The notes beneath the pieces were generated by a model, which did no database searches, was not told the DNA's origin, and saw only the letters and a list, made by a program, of their open reading frames with translations. 12,299 nt of DNA. Source: Verrucomicrobia bacterium TMED44 (lineage in GTDB: Bacteria; Verrucomicrobiota; Verrucomicrobiia; Opitutales; Seribacteraceae). The stretch spans positions 3,548-15,846 of the forward strand of contig NHCX01000075.1 in NCBI GenBank assembly GCA_002168015.1. The letters are read 5' to 3'. The stretch's first letter is position 1. Each line of letters starts with the position of its first letter. Both the position numbers and the translations under genes were made by a program. Shown piece after piece: positions 6,653 through 12,299 of the stretch.

Positions 6653-6851
6653 CGTGGAATATAAATCAGTACAATGGACACAGATAATAATGAAAGCTTT
6701 AGCTGAGACTGAAGAGACGAATAATATTATTCAAATACCAATAGGCACTGAGCTAGCAGAAAAATTATTAAACAACGCATTAGATATGTTAGCAGAAGAG
6801 GGAGACACAAGGGCACTTCAAGTAGAAGTAGTCAAACACTCAGTACACTAA
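6627..6851 (+). CDS. Small protein of unknown function (74 aa)
   Basis: I do not recognise this protein. It has a predicted mostly helical body (ELAEKLLNNALDMLAEEGDTRALQVEVVK) and no membrane segment or metal site. The ATG at 6627 has GGGAG 4 bases upstream and overlaps the end of the primase-helicase gene by 26 bases. ATG 6633 and GTG 6654 are alternative in-frame starts, the last giving a protein that does not overlap. It sits between the helicase gene and a membrane protein gene, in a stretch of small accessory genes that T7 also has between genes 4 and 5. Confidence 0.55.
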   Translation: MEMYRTTSNVEYKSVQWTQIIMKALAETEETNNIIQIPIGTELAEKLLNNALDMLAEEGDTRALQVEVVKHSVH

Positions 6852-6853
6852 TT

Positions 6854-7057
6854 ATGAAGAACACAACACACTTAATACACAGAACGTTAGACATTGGAAG
6901 TGGTCTAGTTTTATCAATGATAATACAAATTATCGTCTTTCCTTTTTTTAATATACATATACCAGTGTGGGATATGTTTCATTTAGCATTGATATTTACA
7001 GTGATAGGTATTGCACGTAGTTATTTGTGGTCTAAATATGTTTTTAAATATAAATAA
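6854..7057 (+). CDS. Two-helix membrane protein, DUF7220-like
   Basis: A 67-residue protein with two hydrophobic segments, roughly 14-33 (GSGLVLSMIIQIIVFPFF) and 39-57 (DMFHLALIFTVIGIARSYL), joined by a short loop and followed by a basic tail (KYVFKYK). The pattern of a first helix ending in Q-VFP-F, a loop, then a helix with FT-----RSYL-- followed by a basic end recalls the DUF7220 family of small phage and prophage membrane proteins, whose function is unknown. That link is from memory of the pattern, not a search. The start lies 2 bases after the preceding stop and has no ribosome binding site, so translation probably depends on coupling. The final positive charges suggest a cytoplasmic C-terminus. 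Confidence 0.65.
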   Translation: MKNTTHLIHRTLDIGSGLVLSMIIQIIVFPFFNIHIPVWDMFHLALIFTVIGIARSYLWSKYVFKYK

Positions 7058-7058
7058 A

Positions 7059-7346
7059 ATGGAAAAGAAAAGATACTTACCTAAACTAGACCTTATCAAG
7101 CATGACTTCGTTATGGTCTATTGGGTTGATATAGAATCTGATAGTAACTGGCGTGACATTGATGACCTCATTACTGATGAGCTACCTATATGTATTTCTA
7201 GTGGGTGGTTAATTAAAAAAGATAACAAGGTGACTAGACTCGCTAGTGACTTCAACATAGATAGTGATGGTAAGATAAAAGATATCGGGAACACCACTAT
7301 CATTCCGACTTGTGTAATACAAAAAATAATTAAAATAAAATTATGA
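7059..7346 (+). CDS. Small conserved-type phage protein of unknown function (95 aa)
   Basis: The protein reads as a beta-rich single domain: DFVMVYWVDIESDSNW at 15-30, then CISSGWLIKKDNKVTRLASDF, then IIPTCVIQKIIKI at the end. Small phage proteins of this layout (a V-W-D-S opening strand, a C-S-GWL--- central strand, a IP---I end strand) are common near replication genes and have no known function; the resemblance is by eye. The frame is open to an ATG at 7011, but ATG 7059 is preferred because it directly follows the membrane protein's stop (7055-7057) with no long overlap. No ribosome binding site is visible. Its stop overlaps the next start (ATGA at 7343-7346). Confidence 0.6.
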   Translation: MEKKRYLPKLDLIKHDFVMVYWVDIESDSNWRDIDDLITDELPICISSGWLIKKDNKVTRLASDFNIDSDGKIKDIGNTTIIPTCVIQKIIKIKL

Positions 7347-7672
7347 AGAAAAATGACAAGGGGCACTGGGCTGAGCTGTTCGGCAAGGCATGGTTAATCG
7401 AGCAAGGTTACTGGGTATTCACTAACGTTGCACCGCAAGGTGTAATTGATTGTGTTGCCATTAATCAGAAGACACATGAATGTATCTACATTGATTTCAA
7501 ATGTGCATACTACAACGCAAAGGGCTGGGTTACTTCACGTATTACTAATGCACTTGGCAATAAGCTTGGAGTAAAAATAGTTTACGTCTGTCCTGAAACT
7601 AAAAAGGTTTGGTTCAAGCGTGACCTAAAAGAATATAGAGAACAGTTAAGCAAAGGAGAACATTTAAAATGA
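7343..7672 (+). CDS. Small PD-(D/E)XK nuclease-like protein (109 aa)
   Basis: The sequence has the residue order of the PD-(D/E)XK nuclease fold, as in archaeal-type Holliday junction resolvases and related phage nucleases: E11 in an N-terminal helix (GHWAELFGKAWLIEQGY), D36 in a strand after a hairpin (APQGVIDCVAI), D51 and K53 in YIDFKCA, then a C-terminal strand (KIVYVCPETKKVWF). These four would bind the metal and do catalysis. The function is likely DNA cleavage or repair near the replication fork, but the substrate is unknown. It is distinct from the endonuclease I encoded at 3993-4442. The start overlaps the preceding stop (ATGA) without a ribosome binding site, and its own stop overlaps the DNA polymerase start (ATGA at 7669-7672). 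Confidence 0.7.
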   Translation: MKKNDKGHWAELFGKAWLIEQGYWVFTNVAPQGVIDCVAINQKTHECIYIDFKCAYYNAKGWVTSRITNALGNKLGVKIVYVCPETKKVWFKRDLKEYREQLSKGEHLK

Positions 7673-9408
7673 AGAGGAGATACGTGTTTGACATTGAGTC
7701 TGATGGACTCATGGATGAAGCGACTAAGATACATTGTATTATCTTGTATGACATAGACAAAGATGAAATAATACACGTTGATAACTGGGACGCTATTAAG
7801 TTAATGAGTCGTGCTAAGTTATTAATTGGACACAACATAGTTAAGTTTGATTTACCTATGTTAAAAAAGTTTTATGACTTTGAACCTAAAGGAGAAATCT
7901 TTGACACCATTATCGCTACACGTTTATTATTTCCTGACATTAGAGACGCAGACTTTAAGCGTGGTAATGACTTTCCCACTAAGCTTATAGGCAGACACAG
8001 TCTTGAGTCATGGGGACACCGCATTGGTAAGTACAAAGCACACATAGAAACAGACTGGAAAACATTTACCCCTGAAATGTTAGAGTACTGTAAGCAAGAC
8101 GTTCATGTTAACGTTGGTTTGTATCGAGCAATAGAAAAGAAAGGTTACTCTAAACAAGCTATGGAACTAGAGCATGACGTAGCTAAGCTTGTATTTAAAC
8201 AAGAACAATATGGCTTTATGTTTGATGAAGACAAAGCCAAAGAACTCTATGGTAAACTAGAAGCTAGACGCTTAGATATAGAAGAAGAACTACAAGAACT
8301 ATTCCCACCTATAATTAAAGAGACAATATTCATACCTAAAGTTAACAACAAGACTAGAGGATATGTTAAGGGTCAACCATTTATTAAGAAGCATGAAGAA
8401 ACATTTAATCCATCCAGTAGACAACATGTATCACAAAGACTGATAGATAAGTATGACTGGAAACCTGATGAGTATACAACTGATGGTAAGCCTAAGGTTG
8501 ATGACTCAGTACTAAACAGTTTAGATTATCCTGAGGCTAAACTCCTCGCTGAACATTTTCTTTTAGATAAAAGGATTGGACAGTTAGCCACAGGTAATCA
8601 GGCATGGTTGAAGCTTGTTAAAGCTGGCAGACTTCACGGCACTTGCAACACCAACTCGACAGTGACTGCAAGAGCCAGCCATGCCTACCCTAATTTAGCA
8701 CAAGTACCCAGTGCTCATGCACCTTACGGTAAAGAGTGTAGAGAATTATTTACTACACCATTCAATCGTAAGCTAGTGGGTATAGATGTATCAGCATTGG
8801 AAGTCAGAATGTTAGCACATTACATGGCTAAGTTTGACAACGGTGCATATACTAAGGTGGTACTTGACGGTGACATACATACAGAGACAAAGAAGCTAGC
8901 TGGTCTTGATTCAAGAGATTTAGCTAAACGTTTCTATTATTGTTTCTTGTATGGTGGTGGCGTAAACAAGATAGCTGATGTTACTGGTAAGACAGTGAAG
9001 GAAGCCAAACAAGTTAAGCAAAGATTCTTAAACAACTTACCAGCTTTGAGTAAACTTATAGGAGCTGTACAAACAGCAGCAGTTAAAGGTTACATCAAAG
9101 GACTAGATGGTAGGAACGTTAAGGTACGCTCAGCACATTCAGCATTGAATACATTACTACAATCAAGTGGTGCATTAGTATGCAAACGTTGGTTGGTTGA
9201 GTTTAATAAAAGGACACAAGGATACATGAATGTTAACCAAGTGGTGTGGGTGCATGATGAGATACAAGTAGAGTGTGGCTCAGACTGGGCAGACGTCATT
9301 GGTGAGAAAGCTGTTGAAGCTATCGAAGCAACAGGCAAGTACTTTGATTTAAGAATACCACTGACTGGTGAATACAAAGTCGGTAACAACTGGAGCGAAA
9401 CACATTGA
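7669..9408 (+). CDS. Family A DNA polymerase with 3'-5' exonuclease domain (T7 gp5-like)
   Basis: This replicative polymerase has 579 residues (T7 gp5 704). The proofreading domain has D8 and E10 in FDIESD (Exo I), D61 in HNIVKFDLP (Exo II) and Y140/D144 in YCKQD (Exo III). The polymerase domain has motif A with D373 in GIDVSALEVR, motif B R416, K420 and Y424 in RDLAKRFYYCFLYGGG (T7 R518, K522, Y526), and motif C H529-D530-E531 in WVHDEIQ. It ends in histidine, as T7 gp5 does, where the last His matters for activity. The segment between LFPP (211-214) and FNPSS (246-250) is about 31 residues, whereas T7 has around 75 there, the thioredoxin-binding domain. Clamp-like processivity through thioredoxin is therefore doubtful. 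Start ATG 7669 has AAGGAG about 9 bases upstream and overlaps the preceding stop. Confidence 0.97.
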   Translation: MKRRYVFDIESDGLMDEATKIHCIILYDIDKDEIIHVDNWDAIKLMSRAKLLIGHNIVKFDLPMLKKFYDFEPKGEIFDTIIATRLLFPDIRDADFKRGNDFPTKLIGRHSLESWGHRIGKYKAHIETDWKTFTPEMLEYCKQDVHVNVGLYRAIEKKGYSKQAMELEHDVAKLVFKQEQYGFMFDEDKAKELYGKLEARRLDIEEELQELFPPIIKETIFIPKVNNKTRGYVKGQPFIKKHEETFNPSSRQHVSQRLIDKYDWKPDEYTTDGKPKVDDSVLNSLDYPEAKLLAEHFLLDKRIGQLATGNQAWLKLVKAGRLHGTCNTNSTVTARASHAYPNLAQVPSAHAPYGKECRELFTTPFNRKLVGIDVSALEVRMLAHYMAKFDNGAYTKVVLDGDIHTETKKLAGLDSRDLAKRFYYCFLYGGGVNKIADVTGKTVKEAKQVKQRFLNNLPALSKLIGAVQTAAVKGYIKGLDGRNVKVRSAHSALNTLLQSSGALVCKRWLVEFNKRTQGYMNVNQVVWVHDEIQVECGSDWADVIGEKAVEAIEATGKYFDLRIPLTGEYKVGNNWSETH

Positions 9409-10199
9409 CAGAGAGACAACCACAAGTACCTATGGGTACTAAGAGAGAGATACTTATTGATGGTGACATTCTTATTTACACAGTGGCTCTTCAAAATGAA
9501 GAAGCAGTTAACTGGGGTGATGGACTATGGACATTACATTCATATGAAGACAAGTGCTGTGGTCTAATAGATGAAGCTATTAAGAAACTTAAACAAGACT
9601 TACAAGCAAACAGAGTTAAGATATGTTTAACATCCCCTACTAATTTTAGAAAGGATGTACTACCTACATACAAAGACAATCGTAAAGCTAAACGTAAGCC
9701 GCTGATACTTCCAGTGTTGCGTAAGCATATTATGGAACATCACAAAGGAATCATGTGGGACAACTTAGAAGCTGATGATGTCTTAGGTATCTTAGCTACC
9801 ACACCTGAGCCACACTTTGATGTAGATAAAGTTATTGTATCTATTGATAAAGACTTAAAACAAATACCAGTAGGTGTGTCATCTGATGGTATTACTATTG
9901 ATAGGGTAACTCCTTATCAAGCTGACTACTGGTTCATAACTCAGGCACTTACTGGTGACGCAGTAGACGGATACACTGGGTGTCCTACTGTGGGTATCAA
10001 GACAGCTGAGAAGATACTAGGGACAGATATTAATGTACCCCTCTTAGACCTGTGGGACAAAGTTTTACAAGCCTATGATAAGAAGGGATACACAGAAGCT
10101 GAAGCATTACAACAAGCTAGGTGTGCCCGTATACTACGGCACGGTGAGTACAACAAAAAAACTGGAGAAGTAAAACTATGGGAACCAAGAAAAAGGTAG
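9405..10199 (+). CDS. 5'-3' exonuclease (T7 gp6-like, FEN family)
   Basis: A 264-residue exonuclease that in T7 removes RNA primers, degrades host DNA and takes part in recombination. Metal-binding acidic residues of the flap-endonuclease fold are visible: D19 and D21 in ILIDGDILI, the basic YKDNRKAKRKP segment at 89-99, E122, D124 and D125 in LEADDV, D148 and D150 in SIDKD, and D185 and D188 in TGDAVDGYTG, followed by the helix-hairpin-helix region. The C-terminal RILRHGEY...LWEP matches the T7 end (RILRFNEY, LWRP). The likely start is TTG 9405, with GGAG (9392-9395) 9 bases upstream and overlap with the polymerase stop as TTGA. The ATG at 9432 is an alternative without a ribosome binding site. 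It overlaps the next gene by 22 bases. Confidence 0.93.
   Translation: MTERQPQVPMGTKREILIDGDILIYTVALQNEEAVNWGDGLWTLHSYEDKCCGLIDEAIKKLKQDLQANRVKICLTSPTNFRKDVLPTYKDNRKAKRKPLILPVLRKHIMEHHKGIMWDNLEADDVLGILATTPEPHFDVDKVIVSIDKDLKQIPVGVSSDGITIDRVTPYQADYWFITQALTGDAVDGYTGCPTVGIKTAEKILGTDINVPLLDLWDKVLQAYDKKGYTEAEALQQARCARILRHGEYNKKTGEVKLWEPRKR
9425..9440. repeat. Perfect 6-base inverted repeat AGTACC-TATG-GGTACT
   Basis: AGTACC (9425-9430) and GGTACT (9435-9440) are reverse complements around the 4-base spacer TATG, which contains the alternative ATG of the exonuclease gene. On the minus strand it reads AGTACCCATA, the first ten bases of the promoter-like motif, but it lacks the rest of TATAAGA. It could be a degenerate motif copy, a small RNA hairpin over the start region, or chance. 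Confidence 0.35.
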
Positions 10200-10432
10200 A
10201 GATAAATGCAATCAATCCCAAGCATTATGCCAATTATAAAATACAACCTGTAACTTTTATAATGCACAATGAGATACCTTACTGTGAGGCTAACGTTATC
10301 AAATATGTATGTCGTTGGCGTACCAAGCACAAGGACATGGAAGGTAAGCTTGAGGACTTAAAGAAAGCAAAAGAGTATATAGATATATTAATTAGAGAGA
10401 ACACACATGTGAACCCTCTCGACATATTATAG
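10178..10432 (+). CDS. DUF3310-like protein (84 aa)
   Basis: This matches the pattern of the DUF3310 (SaV-like) family found in many phages: NPKHYANYKIQPVTFI (14-29), then EIPYCEANVIKYVCRWR (32-48), then an acidic and basic helix KLEDLKKAKEYIDILI. The family's job is not known; it is commonly encoded beside replication and nucleotide-metabolism genes, as here between the exonuclease and ribonucleotide reductase genes. Start ATG 10178 has GGAG (10164-10167) 10 bases upstream and overlaps the exonuclease end by 22 bases. The stop is followed 8 bases later by the reductase ATG. Confidence 0.85.
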   Translation: MGTKKKVEINAINPKHYANYKIQPVTFIMHNEIPYCEANVIKYVCRWRTKHKDMEGKLEDLKKAKEYIDILIRENTHVNPLDIL

Positions 10433-10440
10433 GAGTGGAT

Positions 10441-12192
10441 ATGGATTATAGCAGAGATGAATTGTTAACCTCGTTTGGTAAGACTACCTTACATGATAGG
10501 TACTTGTTACCTGAAGAGACCTCACCACAAGAGGCATTTATGAGAGCGGCTAAAGCTTTCTCTGATAATGATGAGATGGCTGAGCGTATATATAATTATT
10601 CATCTAAGCTATGGTTCATGTACGCTACACCTATTTTAACTAATGGTGGTACAGATAGAGGTATGCCTATTTCATGCTTTCTTAATTATGTACCTGATAG
10701 TAGAGAAGGACTGACTGGACACTACACTGAAAACGCATGGCTGGCTTCTGTCGGTGGTGGGGTCGGTGGATACTGGGGACACATTCGTTCAGATGGAACT
10801 GGCACTAGCAATGGTTCTCAGTCGTCAGGGTCAATACCTTTTCTACATGTAGTAGACTCAGAGATGTTAGCCTTCTCACAAGGAAAGACTAGAAGGGGCA
10901 GCTATGCCGCTTACATGGACGTAAGCCATCCTGAGATTATAGAGTTTCTAGATATGCGTAAGCCTAGTGGCGGTGATGTACACAGGAAGTGTCTTAACCT
11001 ACATCATGGTATTAATATATCTAATGACTTCATGGAACTAATTAATAACTGTATCAAAGAACCAACGTTTGATGATAGCTGGAATCTAATTGACCCCCAT
11101 ACAAATGAAACAGTAAGAACTATAGCAGCTCGTGAGTTATGGCAACGCATATTAGAAAGCAGAGTAGCAACAGGTGAGCCATACATTATGTTTGGTGACA
11201 CAGTTAATGATGGGCTACCTCAAGCACAAAAAGATTTAGGTTTAAAAGTAAACCATTCTAATTTATGTACAGAGATAACATTGCCAACGAATGAAGAACG
11301 CACAGCTGTGTGTTGTTTGTCTTCAGTCAACTTAGAAAAGTATGATGACTGGAAAGCTGACCCAATGTTTATACCTGATTTAATTCACTTTCTCGATAAT
11401 GTGCTACAGCACTTTATTGACAACGCACCTGACACTTTATACAAGGCTAAGTTTTCTGCTGTGAATGAACGTAGCTTAGGGTTAGGTGCAATGGGATTCC
11501 ATTCTTACTTACAATCTAAAGGCATACCATTTGAATCAGCACTAGCTAAGTCTAAGAACCTACAAATGTTTAAACATATTAAGGAACAAGCTGTCAAAGA
11601 ATCTAAACGATTAGCTATTAAGAAAGGTGAAGCACCTGACATGGAAGGCACAGGTATGCGTAACGCTCACTTACTTGCTATCGCACCTAACGCTTCTAGC
11701 TCAATCATATGTGGTACTACATCACCAGCCATTGAACCATACAGGGCTAACGCCTATGTACAGAAGACTATGTCAGGTTCATTCTTGGTTAAGAATAAAC
11801 ACTTAGAAAAACTATTAGAAAGCAAAGGTATGAATGATGAGAAGACATGGAAGAAGATACTAGCCAACAGAGGTTCAGTATTAAAACTCAAAGGTCTTAC
11901 TGATTATGAGAAGGATACATTCAAGACAGCCATAGAGATTAATCAACAGTGGGTAATAGAACACGCAGCAGACAGACAAGAGTTTATTTGTCAGGGACAA
12001 TCTGTTAATGTATTCATTCCAGCTGATGTACACATCCGTGAGTTACATGACATACACATGTTGGCTTGGAAAAGAAAACTCAAGACACTATACTACTGTC
12101 GCTCAGAAGCAATGAAGAGAGCAGAACTAGTGTCACAAAAGATAGAACGAACAATCATTCCTGATGGGGAATGTATAGCTTGCGAGGGATAA
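10441..12192 (+). CDS. nrdA: Ribonucleoside-diphosphate reductase, large (alpha) subunit
   Basis: The catalytic subunit of class I ribonucleotide reductase makes deoxyribonucleotides for phage replication. Residues matching E. coli NrdA: C79 in ISCFLN (C225), N274, C276 and E278 in SNLCTEITLP (N437, thiyl C439, E441), C291 in AVCCLSS (C462), the phosphate-binding APNASSSIICGTTSPAIEP (416-434), the radical-transfer pair Y551-Y552 in TLYYC (Y730, Y731), and the C-terminal CIAC at 578-581 that relays electrons from thioredoxin or glutaredoxin. At 583 residues it is much shorter than E. coli NrdA (761): the N-terminal ATP cone that shuts off the enzyme with dATP is missing. Start ATG 10441 is chosen over GTG 10435 because AGGAG (10431-10435) lies 5 bases upstream. 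The stop overlaps the small-subunit start as TAATG, so the two are co-expressed. Confidence 0.96.
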   Translation: MDYSRDELLTSFGKTTLHDRYLLPEETSPQEAFMRAAKAFSDNDEMAERIYNYSSKLWFMYATPILTNGGTDRGMPISCFLNYVPDSREGLTGHYTENAWLASVGGGVGGYWGHIRSDGTGTSNGSQSSGSIPFLHVVDSEMLAFSQGKTRRGSYAAYMDVSHPEIIEFLDMRKPSGGDVHRKCLNLHHGINISNDFMELINNCIKEPTFDDSWNLIDPHTNETVRTIAARELWQRILESRVATGEPYIMFGDTVNDGLPQAQKDLGLKVNHSNLCTEITLPTNEERTAVCCLSSVNLEKYDDWKADPMFIPDLIHFLDNVLQHFIDNAPDTLYKAKFSAVNERSLGLGAMGFHSYLQSKGIPFESALAKSKNLQMFKHIKEQAVKESKRLAIKKGEAPDMEGTGMRNAHLLAIAPNASSSIICGTTSPAIEPYRANAYVQKTMSGSFLVKNKHLEKLLESKGMNDEKTWKKILANRGSVLKLKGLTDYEKDTFKTAIEINQQWVIEHAADRQEFICQGQSVNVFIPADVHIRELHDIHMLAWKRKLKTLYYCRSEAMKRAELVSQKIERTIIPDGECIACEG

Positions 12193-12299
12193 TGAATTTA
12201 TTTAAAGAACGTACACACTATAAACCATTTACATATGGCTGGGCGTTTGAGTCCTATGACATGCAACAAAAAATGCACTGGCTACCTTCAGAGGTTTCT
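12192..12299 (+). CDS. nrdB: Ribonucleoside-diphosphate reductase, small (beta) subunit, N-terminal fragment cut by the window end
   Basis: Thirty-six codons are visible. The residues YGWAFESYDMQQKMHWLPSE match the conserved N-terminal segment of NrdB proteins (Y-WA-E-----Q---HW-P-E), which carry the di-iron tyrosyl radical needed by the large subunit. The iron-binding residues lie beyond the window, so the cofactor type cannot be judged. The ATG overlaps the large-subunit stop (TAATG), with GAGGGAT just upstream as a ribosome binding site. Confidence 0.9.
   Translation, partial: MNLFKERTHYKPFTYGWAFESYDMQQKMHWLPSEVS

Noticed and set aside
6917-6948. Hairpin GATAAT-ACAA-ATTATC followed by a T-rich tract, as a rho-independent terminator
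   Set aside because: The stem is A+T-rich and short, it lies inside the membrane protein gene, and the T tract encodes its phenylalanines.
7233-7247. ACTAG-CTAGT inverted repeat as an operator
   Set aside because: Only five paired bases, inside a gene, and not repeated elsewhere in the window.
8702-8716. AAGTACCCA inside the DNA polymerase gene as a further promoter copy
   Set aside because: It lacks the TATAAGA half and is explained by the conserved codons for QVPS in the NLAQVPS motif.
9090-9494. Minus-strand open frame (134 codons) across the polymerase-exonuclease junction
   Set aside because: It is antisense to two well-supported genes, its product looks like a shadow of the coding strand, and there is no leftward promoter or ribosome binding site.
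10034-10046. GTACCCCTCTTAG as a promoter copy inside the exonuclease gene
   Set aside because: Only seven bases of the core match and TATA is missing; it is not at a gene start.
1-12299. tRNA genes, CRISPR arrays, insertion sequences, group I introns or inteins
   Set aside because: No cloverleaf-like sequence, spaced repeats, transposase gene or interrupted conserved motif was seen; the polymerase and reductase genes read through without insertions.

Overview
The window is a densely packed, A+T-rich segment of a T7-like podovirus genome (Autographiviridae type): the early-to-middle region carrying the phage RNA polymerase and the DNA replication and nucleotide-metabolism genes. Every gene I accept is on the + strand. 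Neighbours touch or overlap, usually at ATGA, TAATG or TTGA junctions. The order single-subunit RNA polymerase, ssDNA-binding protein, endonuclease I, amidase/lysozyme-like protein, primase-helicase, family A DNA polymerase, 5'-3' exonuclease is that of T7 genes 1, 2.5, 3, 3.5, 4, 5 and 6. The ribonucleotide reductase pair after the exonuclease and the A+T richness resemble marine T7-like phages (pelagiphage or cyanopodovirus type). That host assignment is inference only; nothing here fixes the host.

Layout. 1-60: short non-coding leader whose first 14 bases are a minus-strand copy of a motif seen three times on the + strand. 61-872: three small unrecognised early genes. 918-3368: phage RNA polymerase. 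3410-4852: ssDNA-binding protein, endonuclease I and an amidase-fold protein, each overlapping the next. 4869-5042: small ribbon-helix-helix-like protein. 5057-6652: primase-helicase with a probable internal second start. 6627-7346: three small proteins, one a two-helix membrane protein. 7343-7672: small PD-(D/E)XK nuclease-like protein. 7669-10199: DNA polymerase and exonuclease. 10178-10432: DUF3310-like protein. 10441-12299: ribonucleotide reductase large subunit (complete) and small subunit (cut by the window end).

How it works together. The RNA polymerase would transcribe the genome from its own promoters. The best candidates are three + strand copies of AAGTACCC(A/C)TATAAGA, each starting inside the stop codon of the preceding gene and lying before the RNA polymerase, ssDNA-binding protein and primase-helicase genes. 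The nucleases degrade host DNA and process phage DNA, the reductase converts ribonucleotides to DNA precursors, and polymerase, helicase and ssDNA-binding protein form the replisome. No DNA ligase, tRNA, CRISPR array or insertion sequence was seen.

Most worth a second look: the promoter-like motif and its reversed copy at the left edge; an amidase-fold protein that keeps the fold signature but has lost most T7 lysozyme catalytic and zinc residues, so it may act only as a polymerase regulator; a DNA polymerase with almost no thioredoxin-binding insertion; and a primase-helicase whose full-length form would be translated from an almost leaderless message.
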